From: Neorhizobium galegae
GTDB taxonomy: Bacteria > Pseudomonadota > Alphaproteobacteria > Rhizobiales > Rhizobiaceae
DNA length: 64,000 bases
Direction of reading: 5' to 3'
NCBI RefSeq assembly: GCF_017877055.1
Contig: NZ_JAGIPG010000002.1
Location: 496,001-560,000, forward strand
Shown here: positions 48,715-55,479 of the stretch, one piece after another
Numbering within the stretch: position 1 is the first letter of the stretch
Layout of the letters: each line of letters opens with the position of its first letter
The notes under the pieces: model-generated
What the model was told of the DNA's origin: nothing
Seen by the model: only the letters and a program-made list of their open reading frames with translations
Databases searched by the model: none
Made by a program: the position numbers and the translations under genes

Positions 48715-49746
48715 GTGCTTTTTCCAACGACACTCGTCGGCAGTTATCCGCAGCCGGAATGGCTGATCGACCGGGCCAAGCTCGCGGGCCGTTTCCCGCC
48801 ACGCGTCCGTGCCAGGGAGCTCTGGCGCATCCCCCAGGAATACCTCGCCGAAGCGCAGAATGACGCGACGATCATGGCGATCAAGGCTCAGGAGGAGGCG
48901 GGCCTCGACATCATCACCGATGGTGAAATCCGCCGCGAGAGCTATTCGAACCGCTTTGCGACCGCGCTCGAAGGGGTCGATCTCGACAATCCGGGATCGG
49001 CGCTCGATCGTTCGGGCCACCCGAACCCCGTACCGCGTATTACCGGCAAGATCCGCCGCAAGCACGCGGTGGAGGCCGAGGACGTGAAATTCCTGCGCAG
49101 CCATACGGACCGCAAGATCAAGATCACCGTTCCCGGCCCCTTCACCATGTCGCAGCAGGCCCAGAACGACTTCTACAAGTCGGAAGAAGAAGCCGCCTAC
49201 GATTACGCCGACGCGGTGAATGCCGAAATCCGCGATCTCTTCGCCGCCGGTGCCGACGTGGTGCAGATCGACGAGCCCTACATGCAGGCCCGGCCACAGA
49301 AGGCCGAGCAATACGGACTAGCGGCACTCAACCGCGCGCTCGACGGCGTTAAGGGCACGACTGCCGTGCATATCTGCTTCGGTTATGCCGCGATCATCCA
49401 CGAACGGCCGACCGGTTATTCGTTCCTCAACCAGCTTTCCGGCTGCTCCTGCCATCAGGTGTCACTCGAAACCGCGCAATCGAACCTCGATTGCTCGACG
49501 CTGACAGGTCTTTCCGGCAAGACGCTGATGCTCGGCGTCATCGACCTGTCGGACATGAATATCGAGACCCCGGAAACCGTCGCCAACCGGATCCGCCGGG
49601 CGCTGCCTTACGTCGAGGCCAAGAACATCATCGTCGCACCGGATTGCGGCATGAAATACCTGCCCCGCGAGGTGGCCTTCGGCAAAATGAAGGCCATGGT
49701 CGAGGGCGCCAGGATCATGCGCCGGGAGTTTGGCGAAGCCGTCTGA
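48715..49746 (+). CDS. MetE C-terminal-like (cobalamin-independent methyltransferase) protein
   Basis: 343 aa, about the size of the MetE catalytic domain only. LVGSYPQPEWL at the N-terminus, DEPYMQ, HICFGY and PDCGMKYLP carry the zinc/homocysteine site residues (His and Cys positions in HICFG and PDCG; Glu in QIDEP). Starts with GTG at 48715, 7 nt after GGGAGGA. It may be a methionine synthase II-like enzyme or a methyl/thioether-transferring relative (as in epoxyalkane:CoM transferase). Its position opposite the aldolases and before LigAB suggests a catabolic role; this is inference. Confidence 0.87.
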   Translation: MLFPTTLVGSYPQPEWLIDRAKLAGRFPPRVRARELWRIPQEYLAEAQNDATIMAIKAQEEAGLDIITDGEIRRESYSNRFATALEGVDLDNPGSALDRSGHPNPVPRITGKIRRKHAVEAEDVKFLRSHTDRKIKITVPGPFTMSQQAQNDFYKSEEEAAYDYADAVNAEIRDLFAAGADVVQIDEPYMQARPQKAEQYGLAALNRALDGVKGTTAVHICFGYAAIIHERPTGYSFLNQLSGCSCHQVSLETAQSNLDCSTLTGLSGKTLMLGVIDLSDMNIETPETVANRIRRALPYVEAKNIIVAPDCGMKYLPREVAFGKMKAMVEGARIMRREFGEAV

Positions 49747-49768
49747 TTTCCCATTCGAGTTCCTGGAC

Positions 49769-49800
49769 AAAAGGGCGATTGCCGCGGCAATCGCCCTTTT
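49769..49800 (+). terminator. Strong terminator after the MetE-like gene
   Basis: A 32-bp perfect palindrome (AAAAGGGCGATTGCCG and its complement) followed by GTTTTG. The central bases must loop out, leaving about 14 bp of stem. Confidence 0.85.
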
Positions 49801-49978
49801 GTTTTGTGATTTTCGGCATTCCCGTATACGTTATTCATAAATTTGAATCCCAAATTGACAAAATGTCGCTATTATATGCTTAAATATGCGACTATTGTAT
49901 CCTAATTGAAACTGATGTATACATGATGCAGAGGATTTTCAGGCGGGATGGGCCGATGAACTCCTCCATAGGAAGATC

Positions 49979-50686
49979 ATGACGACCCTTGTTCTCATAC
50001 CCGGGCTTGTATCGGACGTGATCGTCTGGGCGCCCTTGGCCGAAGCGGCGTCCGGCGTCATGCCGGTTCATCACGCCGATCTCTCCGACGGCACATCGAT
50101 CACCGGCATGGCTCGAACGCTCCTCGACGAGACGGCTGGCGACATCGTCGCTGTAGGCCACTCGATGGGCGGCCGCGTCGCCATGGAAATGGCGCATATC
50201 GCGCCGGATCGGGTTCGCGGTCTCGTGCTGGCGAATACCGGTCATCATCCCAAGCGCGAAGGCGAGGAGATCAAGCGTCAGCAGATGATCGATCTCGGCA
50301 ACCACAGTATCGAGGAACTGGCGCAGCAATGGCTGCCGCCGATGCTCGACCCTGCCCGGGTGGGTGACCAGGACCTGATCGGGCGCCTCCACGCCATGGT
50401 TCTCAGGGCAGGTTCGGGGGTTCATGAGCGCCACATTCGCGCTCTCATCGGCCGCCCGGACGCCAGCGCCTATATCGCCGATCTTACCTGCCCGATCCTG
50501 CTTGTCGCCGCTCGCCAGGATGGCTGGAGCCCGATCGCCCAGCATCAGGAAATCGCCGACGCAGCGCCGGATGCAGAACTCGTCATCATTGAAAATGCCG
50601 GGCATTTCGCTCCCGTCGAACGGCCCGTGGAAACCACCGCCGCCATCACCGAATGGCTGGCGCGCAGATTTGGAGAATCCCAATGA
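49979..50686 (+). CDS. Alpha/beta hydrolase of the lig-like operon
   Basis: 235 aa. Nucleophile elbow GHSMGG (about 60-65), oxyanion LIPGLVSDVIVW, acid in ARQDGWS and catalytic His in NAGHFAPVE. In meta-cleavage operons such hydrolases split ring-fission or lactone products; here the substrate is unknown. ATG at 49979 follows AGGAAG. It overlaps the next gene by 4 bp (ATGA), so it is the first gene of the hydrolase-ligA-ligB-yciI operon. Confidence 0.88.
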   Translation: MTTLVLIPGLVSDVIVWAPLAEAASGVMPVHHADLSDGTSITGMARTLLDETAGDIVAVGHSMGGRVAMEMAHIAPDRVRGLVLANTGHHPKREGEEIKRQQMIDLGNHSIEELAQQWLPPMLDPARVGDQDLIGRLHAMVLRAGSGVHERHIRALIGRPDASAYIADLTCPILLVAARQDGWSPIAQHQEIADAAPDAELVIIENAGHFAPVERPVETTAAITEWLARRFGESQ

Positions 50687-51036
50687 GTGAAGCAGCAGCT
50701 ACGATACCGGATACCCCGCTCTTCGATCGGGCGGGCTCGATCCGCGGCTACCGGATCAACAAGATGGCGATGGCGCTTGGCCAGCCCGCCAACCGCGCAG
50801 CCTTCAAAGCCGATGAAGAGGCCTATCTCGACAGTTTCGGCCTGAGCGCCCACGAGAAGTCTGCGGTCATGGGCCGAGACTGGCACGAGATGGTGCGCCT
50901 CGGCGGCAATCTCTTCTTCATCCTGAAGATTTCCGCGGTCGATCCGACCCCGATCACCAGGATCGGTGCGGCCCAGGCCAGCATGGAACACGAAGACTTC
51001 CTGCATCTGAGACTGGGGAAAAAGCGCAATGGCTAG
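50683..51036 (+). CDS. LigA-type small subunit of class III extradiol dioxygenase
   Basis: 117 aa, alpha-helical. The DRAGSIRGYRINKMAMALG start and MGRDWHEMVRLGGNLFFILK match the alpha subunit of protocatechuate 4,5-dioxygenase (LigA), which closes the active site of LigB. ATG 50683 overlaps the hydrolase stop, and its own end overlaps LigB by 8 bp. Confidence 0.9.
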   Translation: MSEAAATIPDTPLFDRAGSIRGYRINKMAMALGQPANRAAFKADEEAYLDSFGLSAHEKSAVMGRDWHEMVRLGGNLFFILKISAVDPTPITRIGAAQASMEHEDFLHLRLGKKRNG

Positions 51037-51871
51037 GATCATCGGTGGGCTTGGAACGAGCCACGTTCCCTCGATCGGCGCTGCGCTCGACAAGGGGCTG
51101 CGCGACACGCCGGACTGGAAGCCGTTCTTCGACGGTTACGAAGTCGGCAAGCAGTGGATGCGGGACGCCAAGCCCGATATTGCCGTCGTCGTCTTCAACG
51201 ATCACGGCAATACCTTCTTCCTCGACCGCGTACCGACCTTCGCCGTCGGCGTCGCCGAAACCTACAATCCGGTCGACGAAGGCTGGGGTCCGCGCGCCAT
51301 CCCGGCGTTCGAAGGAGCCGTGGATTTCTCCTGGCATTTCGTCGACAAGCTGGTCGAGCGCCATTTCGACCCGATGGTCTGCCGCGAAATCGAAGTGGAT
51401 CACGGCCTGCAGGTGCCGATGGAATTGTTTTTCGGTCGGCCGGAAGCCTGGCCGGTGAAGGTTCTGCCGATCTGGGTCAACACCATCCAGTATCCGATCC
51501 CGACGCCTCAGCGTTGCTGGGAAATGGGCAAGGTCCTGCGCGAAGCGATCGAAAGCTGGCCGGGCGACGAACGCGTCGTCATTCTCGGCACCGGCGGCCT
51601 GTCGCATCAGCTGCAGGGCGCCCGCGCCGGTTTCATCAATCAGGCGGCCGACCGCGCCTGGCTCGACGGCATCGCCAGCAACCCGGAACCCTATCGCACC
51701 ATGAGCCGCGAGGACTATGTGGAACAGTTCGGCTCCGAAGGCGCCGAACTGATCATGTGGCTCGTCATGCGTGCTGCGATGAACAACGATGTCAACCTTG
51801 TCCACAAGCACTACCACGCCCCGGCATCGATGACCGGCGCCGGCATGGTCGTCTTGGAAAATGCGGCCTGA
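51029..51871 (+). CDS. LigB-type catalytic subunit of class III extradiol dioxygenase
   Basis: 280 aa. Iron ligands as in protocatechuate 4,5-dioxygenase: His12 in LGTSHVPS, His59 in NDHGN and a Glu near 240 (EGAEL); the catalytic base is His193 in GGLSHQL. Expected to cleave a catechol-type ring of an aromatic acid (protocatechuate, gallate or a related compound). Substrate choice cannot be read. Same operon as LigA, with an 8-bp overlap. Confidence 0.92.
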   Translation: MARIIGGLGTSHVPSIGAALDKGLRDTPDWKPFFDGYEVGKQWMRDAKPDIAVVVFNDHGNTFFLDRVPTFAVGVAETYNPVDEGWGPRAIPAFEGAVDFSWHFVDKLVERHFDPMVCREIEVDHGLQVPMELFFGRPEAWPVKVLPIWVNTIQYPIPTPQRCWEMGKVLREAIESWPGDERVVILGTGGLSHQLQGARAGFINQAADRAWLDGIASNPEPYRTMSREDYVEQFGSEGAELIMWLVMRAAMNNDVNLVHKHYHAPASMTGAGMVVLENAA

Positions 51872-51875
51872 TTCG

Positions 51876-52202
51876 ATGTTTTTCCTGATGCGCTGCCTGC
51901 ACCACAAAGGCCGGGACGCCGCCCGCGATACTCACCGCCCGTCGCATGGGGCCTGGGTACAATCCGGCGGGGAGGGGCTTGCCGTTGTTCTGATCGGCTC
52001 GGCGCTCATCGATGAAGCCGGTTCGCCGCTCGGCAATTTCGGGATTTTAGAGGCAGCGACCCGCGAAAAGGCGCAGGCCTTTGCGGAAGGCGATCCCTTC
52101 AATCGCGCTGGGATCGTCTCGGCGATCGAACTGACGCAGTTGCCTGATACGTTCCAGGCGGCCCGCATCAGCGACCCGATGACTCCGCGAAAGAACGACT
52201 AG
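51876..52202 (+). CDS. YciI-like small protein
   Basis: 108 aa ferredoxin-like fold. Start segment MFFLMRCLHHKGRDAARDTH and the family R-xxH-xxW pattern THRPSHGAWV; the C-terminus has DPFNRAGI. YciI-like proteins include dehalogenase- and muconolactone-isomerase-like enzymes. Last gene of the dioxygenase operon, starting 4 bp after ligB (an in-frame ATG at 51861 overlaps ligB and is also possible). Confidence 0.82.
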   Translation: MFFLMRCLHHKGRDAARDTHRPSHGAWVQSGGEGLAVVLIGSALIDEAGSPLGNFGILEAATREKAQAFAEGDPFNRAGIVSAIELTQLPDTFQAARISDPMTPRKND

Positions 52203-52231
52203 CGCTGTTTCCAGCGAAACGGCAGATTGAA

Positions 52232-52271
52232 AAAAGGCGGCGCCGTCCATGTCAGGATGGTGCCGCCTTTT
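52232..52271 (+). terminator. Terminator of the dioxygenase operon
   Basis: About 17-bp stem from AAAAGGCGGCGCCG to its partner ending GCCGCCTTTT, with two G-U pairs and a 6-nt loop, then TGTTGTT. Confidence 0.85.
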
Positions 52272-52383
52272 GTTGTTCGCTCAACGCCGGGAAAAGATAG
52301 CTTCAGCCGTTCAGTCTTTGTGAAGGACTGGCAGCCAATGTGTTGCAATTCTTGGGCGATTCGCCCGACAGTACGGAGATGGC

Positions 52384-52638
52384 ATGACACTGCTGCAATT
52401 CCCCGCCGATCGGCGCACCGCGGACGTAAAACGCTGCGCCGAGGCGCTTCTGCGGCTTCACGGCGAACAGGCGAACCGCTTCTGGCGATCGGAAATGGCT
52501 GGTTTTGCGGCAGCTCTCAGAGCCCAGGGCGTGGCAGACGAGGAGATCTCTCGCCAGGCCGGCCTGTTCATGCACGCCGTCCAGATGCAGCTCCAAAGCG
52601 ATTGCCTCGAAGACGAAACGAGCCTTGTGGCAGGCTAA
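52384..52638 (+). CDS. Small conserved rhizobial protein
   Basis: 84 aa, helical, no signal peptide or membrane segment. MTLLQFPADRRTADVKRCAE and NRFWRSEMAGFAAALRAQG are a pattern I associate with a short rhizobial DUF family; no function is known. ATG at 52384, weak ribosome site (GGAGATGGC). Its 3' end is 61 bp from the left repeat of the retron element, so it marks the original flank of the insertion. Confidence 0.7.
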   Translation: MTLLQFPADRRTADVKRCAEALLRLHGEQANRFWRSEMAGFAAALRAQGVADEEISRQAGLFMHAVQMQLQSDCLEDETSLVAG

Positions 52639-52699
52639 CCCGCACGGCCTTCGCGCTGATCGATATCGGCGACGCAGGCGCTGTGGAAGAACAGAAAAC

Positions 52700-52747
52700 A
52701 AGTGGTGCCGCTTGCAGGACTCGAACCTGCGACCCCATCATTACGAA
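52700..52747. repeat. Left 48-bp direct repeat (att-like, tRNA-Thr 3' part)
   Basis: Identical over 48 bp to 55272-55319. It equals, on the minus strand, the tRNA-Thr sequence from the anticodon loop to the CCA end plus 3 bp. The remaining 5' part of the tRNA is absent here, so this copy is not a functional tRNA gene. Confidence 0.95.
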
Positions 52748-52934
52748 CGTTGGGGCATAATTTCTAACATGCTGATTCATATGAATCTTTTTCGGCTCGT
52801 ATGGACCTATATGAAGTTCGAAAATCGCATCAGTTCTTCGCATTTGTCAGATATCATAACTGTCCTATCTGTCCAATGCTCGTCTTTCAGCCGCTTGGGT
52901 AGTGGCTTCGTTGATTAATCCTCATCTAAAACGT

Positions 52935-53160
52935 GTGATTTACTGGCTTGAGCGAGTTGGCAGCCAGCGAATCTCTGATATGTTGCATCAGCCTCTTAGT
53001 TGGGTGTGTGTAGCTACAGCTCACTCTATGCCGGGTGTTTAGCCAGGCTGAATTTTATTGTGCGACATTGGGCGCCGACTTCGGGAATCCGAGGCGGCAC
53101 CGGCATGCGCTCGGCACCACCTCGGATTCCCGAAGCCGGCCGCTTAAAGTAAGGGGTCAC
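52935..53160 (+). ncRNA. Predicted retron msr-msd RNA
   Basis: About 226 nt immediately before the effector. Ends pair as a1/a2: GTGA (52935-52938) with TCAC (53157-53160), TTACT (52940-52944) with AGTAA (53148-53152), and TTGAGCG (52948-52954) with CGCTTAA (53141-53147), with small bulges. AGCGAG after a1 matches the branch-G context of Ec86 (TTAGCGAG), making G52952 the likely branch point. The msd hairpin has perfect 16-bp arms at 53079-53094 and 53120-53135, extended at both ends with mismatches. Short msr hairpins such as CTGAT/ATCAG (52976-52992) are visible. Boundaries are predicted by eye. Confidence 0.72.
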
Positions 53161-53165
53161 TGAAA

Positions 53166-54068
53166 TTGAAGCACCCGTTAATTGACGAAGCTCAAAAAGG
53201 ACTTCGCAAACGGGTGCTTTCTTTCTTCAAGAGCGCGTACAGCGTCCCGCGGGAAAGCAACATAGTCTTCGTTTGTGGCGGAAACGAAGCACACCATATG
53301 CGCCCACTTTTCAGGAAGTACGTGGAGGCGAGTTCGCCGGAATTTGACATTTTCCATCCTGAATTCGCGATGGAAAACCTTTTGACTAGCAACCTATCAG
53401 AGCCATTTGACATCGCTGATTTTGAATCGTCGATAGGCAATCTCAGTAAGGCGATTGTTATCTTTCCGGAGGCTGCCGGATCATTCGCCGAAACAGGATA
53501 TTTCTCGGCGATCCCTAGCCTCGCGAAGAAGACGATCCTGGTGTTGGATGCCAACTATCAGGGCGACGATAGCTTTATCTCTCAAGGCCCAGCAAAGAAG
53601 ATTGGTGAGGCATCGATCTTCCGACCGGTCCTTCAAATGAGCTACGCAAGCCCAGATTTCGAGCTTGTGCTCCGTCGGGTAAAGAAATTTCCGTTGTCCT
53701 CGACAAGGAAGCAGCTGGCTTGGACGAAGCTATCTGAGCTGGATGATTTCGAGCGTTTCTCTCTAATACATGAAATCGTGAGTTTCATGTCGATTGCTAC
53801 GCTTGACGATATCGAGTTTATCTTAAGAGGCCTTTCAGGAAGCCATATATCAATTCATCAGTTCCACCAGATTACATCAATATTGGTCGGTTCCAAATAC
53901 TTGGAAACGTATGGTGACTATGGTCACTTGCGTCCAAGCGCCACCAAGGGAAATTTATTGAAAGTCGTTGAAGGGAGGCGCACCGAGTACAATGAACTGC
54001 GCCTCGATTTAGCTGCGGTATATCAGGAGGTCAGCGGCGACTTTCTGAAACTGATTGGAGGTCTCTGA
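53166..54068 (+). CDS. Retron effector, nucleoside deoxyribosyltransferase-like (type II-A-like)
   Basis: 300 aa. N-terminal NDT-like domain (about 30-160) with VFVCGG (34-39), DIFHPE (61-66), FPEAAGSFAETG (100-111; candidate catalytic Glu102 or Glu109) and SFISQGPAKK (136-145). The same blocks occur in the Ec86 and St85 retron effectors (IFLCGG, FYPE, FPESPGSF and a SFIxxGP block, from memory). The C-terminal part (about 185-270) looks like a winged helix DNA-binding domain. TTG start 9 nt after AAGGGG; this start gives the same N-terminal length as the Ec86 effector, while GTG 53214 is an alternative. The stop overlaps the RT start (TGATG). Expected role: NAD- or nucleotide-damaging toxin restrained by RT-msDNA and released on phage infection. 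Confidence 0.87.
   Translation: MKHPLIDEAQKGLRKRVLSFFKSAYSVPRESNIVFVCGGNEAHHMRPLFRKYVEASSPEFDIFHPEFAMENLLTSNLSEPFDIADFESSIGNLSKAIVIFPEAAGSFAETGYFSAIPSLAKKTILVLDANYQGDDSFISQGPAKKIGEASIFRPVLQMSYASPDFELVLRRVKKFPLSSTRKQLAWTKLSELDDFERFSLIHEIVSFMSIATLDDIEFILRGLSGSHISIHQFHQITSILVGSKYLETYGDYGHLRPSATKGNLLKVVEGRRTEYNELRLDLAAVYQEVSGDFLKLIGGL
53169..53219 (+). promoter_or_regulatory. Long inverted repeat over the effector start
   Basis: Perfect 11-bp arms AAGCACCCGTT (53169-53179) and AACGGGTGCTT (53209-53219), with a nested CGAAG/CTTCG stem (53186-53190, 53202-53206), then CTTTCTTTCTT. It covers codons 2-18 of the effector and follows the predicted a2. It could act as an attenuator ending the ncRNA, or as a block to effector translation. 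Confidence 0.55.
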
Positions 54069-55003
54069 TGCTGATAGAGACGCTCAATAAGCAATCGGGG
54101 GTCACCATAGAGAACTTGGAGTGGCTCGCTGAAACCGCCTCGAAGCGATACAAAACTTATGAGATTCCTAAGAGGACCGGAGGCGTCCGGACCATCCATC
54201 ATCCAAGTCGAGGCCTCAAGGGTATCCAGAGATGGGTCAGCAAATTCTTGCTCGCGAGGCTACCGGTTCATACTACGGCGCAAGCCTACGTACGTGGCGC
54301 GAGTATCAGGAAGAACGCGGAACTACATGCTGGCAGCAAATTCACGTTGCGAATCGATTTTGCAAACTTTTTCCCCAGCTTCTCCAGCGCGCATGTCGAG
54401 GTCTTCCTGGCGGCGGTCGAAAGGGATCGATCGATCGGACTAACTGACAGAGATATTTCGTTTGTCAGCAGGATCGTGTCCCGGCATGGTCAATTGACCA
54501 TTGGTGCGCCGTCGTCACCGATACTCACTAATGCCATGATGCATTTCTTTGACGGGCAAATTACCGAATTCGCAGAGAGCAGGAACCTGATTTACACCCG
54601 TTATGCGGACGATCTTTTCTTTTCCAGCAATAGGCCTGATAACCTGACCGATGCGCTTGCAATAGTACAACAGGTGTCTGTCACCTATCCTTATGCCAAC
54701 TTACGAGTGAATCCTGATAAAACTGCTTTCCTTTCTCGGCGTTATTCGCGGAGGGTTACCGGTCTCGTACTCACCACAGATGGTAAGGTCTCAATCGGTC
54801 GCGAGCGCAAAAGAATGGTGAAAGCGCAGATTCATAAATTCCTTCAGGGCGAACTCGATATATTCGAAGTTCCCACGCTACGCGGCTATTTGGCATTCGT
54901 ACAGGATGTCGAGCCGGAGTTTTGGGAAAGCCTGAAGAGAAAATATGGAGCCGGTGCGATGTTAACCGTTATTGGGGATCAACGGTTCGCTGATCTGCTT
55001 TAA
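54068..55003 (+). CDS. Retron reverse transcriptase
   Basis: 311 aa. First catalytic Asp97 in RIDFANFFPSF, the retron-specific NAxxH motif (NAELH, 83-87), active site YADD (179-182) in YTRYADDLFFSS, and the retron VTG motif (230-232) in RRVTGLVLT, followed by a C-terminal thumb that recognises the msr RNA. This combination is diagnostic for retron RTs and not for group II introns or DGRs. Length is typical. It makes msDNA from the adjacent msr-msd RNA and probably binds the upstream effector. The start overlaps the effector stop by one base. Confidence 0.95.
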   Translation: MLIETLNKQSGVTIENLEWLAETASKRYKTYEIPKRTGGVRTIHHPSRGLKGIQRWVSKFLLARLPVHTTAQAYVRGASIRKNAELHAGSKFTLRIDFANFFPSFSSAHVEVFLAAVERDRSIGLTDRDISFVSRIVSRHGQLTIGAPSSPILTNAMMHFFDGQITEFAESRNLIYTRYADDLFFSSNRPDNLTDALAIVQQVSVTYPYANLRVNPDKTAFLSRRYSRRVTGLVLTTDGKVSIGRERKRMVKAQIHKFLQGELDIFEVPTLRGYLAFVQDVEPEFWESLKRKYGAGAMLTVIGDQRFADLL

Positions 55004-55125
55004 CTAACGTCGGCAGCGTCGAAGCCTCTGTCAGAAACTCTATCCTTGGCGCCGATTACTTCAAGATATATGTATGGAATCCGTATGCATTAATATGCAA
55101 ACGGCGGGGCGCTAGATGGCTGCAC

Positions 55126-55163
55126 AAGGCTGAAATAGGCTCAAAAGGCCGAAATAGGCTGGA
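55126..55163. repeat. Two 19-bp tandem repeats near the right end of the element
   Basis: AAGGCTGAAATAGGCTCAA (55126-55144) followed by AAGGCCGAAATAGGCTGGA (55145-55163), then a partial AAGGCCG unit. Located about 110 bp inside the right repeat, a position typical for arm-type recombinase sites. No function is proved. Confidence 0.55.
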
Positions 55164-55271
55164 CAAGGCCGTAACAAAAAGAAAGCTGGGAAAGGCGAGT
55201 AATTGGCAGGATAGAATTTTTGACCTAGGAAAATCCCTGCAAGTCATTGAACTTCTTCGAATACTCGAGGA

Positions 55272-55319
55272 AAGTGGTGCCGCTTGCAGGACTCGAACCT
55301 GCGACCCCATCATTACGAA
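55272..55319. repeat. Right 48-bp direct repeat (att-like, within tRNA-Thr)
   Basis: Second copy of the 48-bp repeat at 52700-52747, perfectly identical. Here it continues into the rest of the tRNA-Thr gene, so the tRNA remains functional after the insertion. Confidence 0.95.
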
Positions 55320-55350
55320 TGATGTGCTCTACCACCTGAGCTAAAGCGGC
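55275..55350 (-). tRNA. tRNA-Thr(CGT)
   Basis: 76 nt including CCA on the minus strand. Acceptor GCCGCTT pairs with AAGCGGC; anticodon stem CATCA/TGATG encloses TTCGTAA with anticodon CGT; T-arm GCAGGTTCGAGTCCTGC. Its 3' portion is the integration target of the retron element. Confidence 0.97.
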
Positions 55351-55479
55351 ACGGGCAGCGAACGGTCGAGCCGGGCTGCGAGTGATGCGGCTGATACAGG
55401 CAATGACCTGCGATTTCAAGCCGGGTTTTTGGCTTCTCGACGATTTTCCTGAAAAGACGGTTCTTATCCAGCCGTTGGT

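Larger units (their letters stand above)
52700..55319. mobile_element. Minimal retron-carrying element inserted in tRNA-Thr(CGT)
   Basis: A 2.6-kb segment bounded by 48-bp perfect direct repeats, the right copy being part of an intact tRNA-Thr. It contains only the retron: msr-msd RNA, effector and reverse transcriptase. GC content and codon use are visibly different (many A/T-ending codons) from the flanking genes. The structure is that of a tRNA-targeting site-specific insertion that regenerates the tRNA 3' end. No tyrosine or serine recombinase, excisionase or transposase is present inside, so it is either non-autonomous or the residue of a larger element. Strongly supported by the repeats; mobility is inferred. 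Confidence 0.88.

Noticed and set aside
52700..52747. Second tRNA-Thr gene
   Set aside because: Only the 3' half of the tRNA is present; the 5' acceptor and D-arm are missing. It is the left attachment repeat.
52568..52843. Possible small gene on the minus strand across the left repeat
   Set aside because: Its codons run through the tRNA-derived repeat and the end of the 84-aa gene; no ribosome site or family pattern.
53166..55003. Group II intron or diversity-generating retroelement
   Set aside because: The RT lacks a maturase (X) and HNH domain, and has retron NAxxH and VTG motifs; no template/variable repeat pair is seen.
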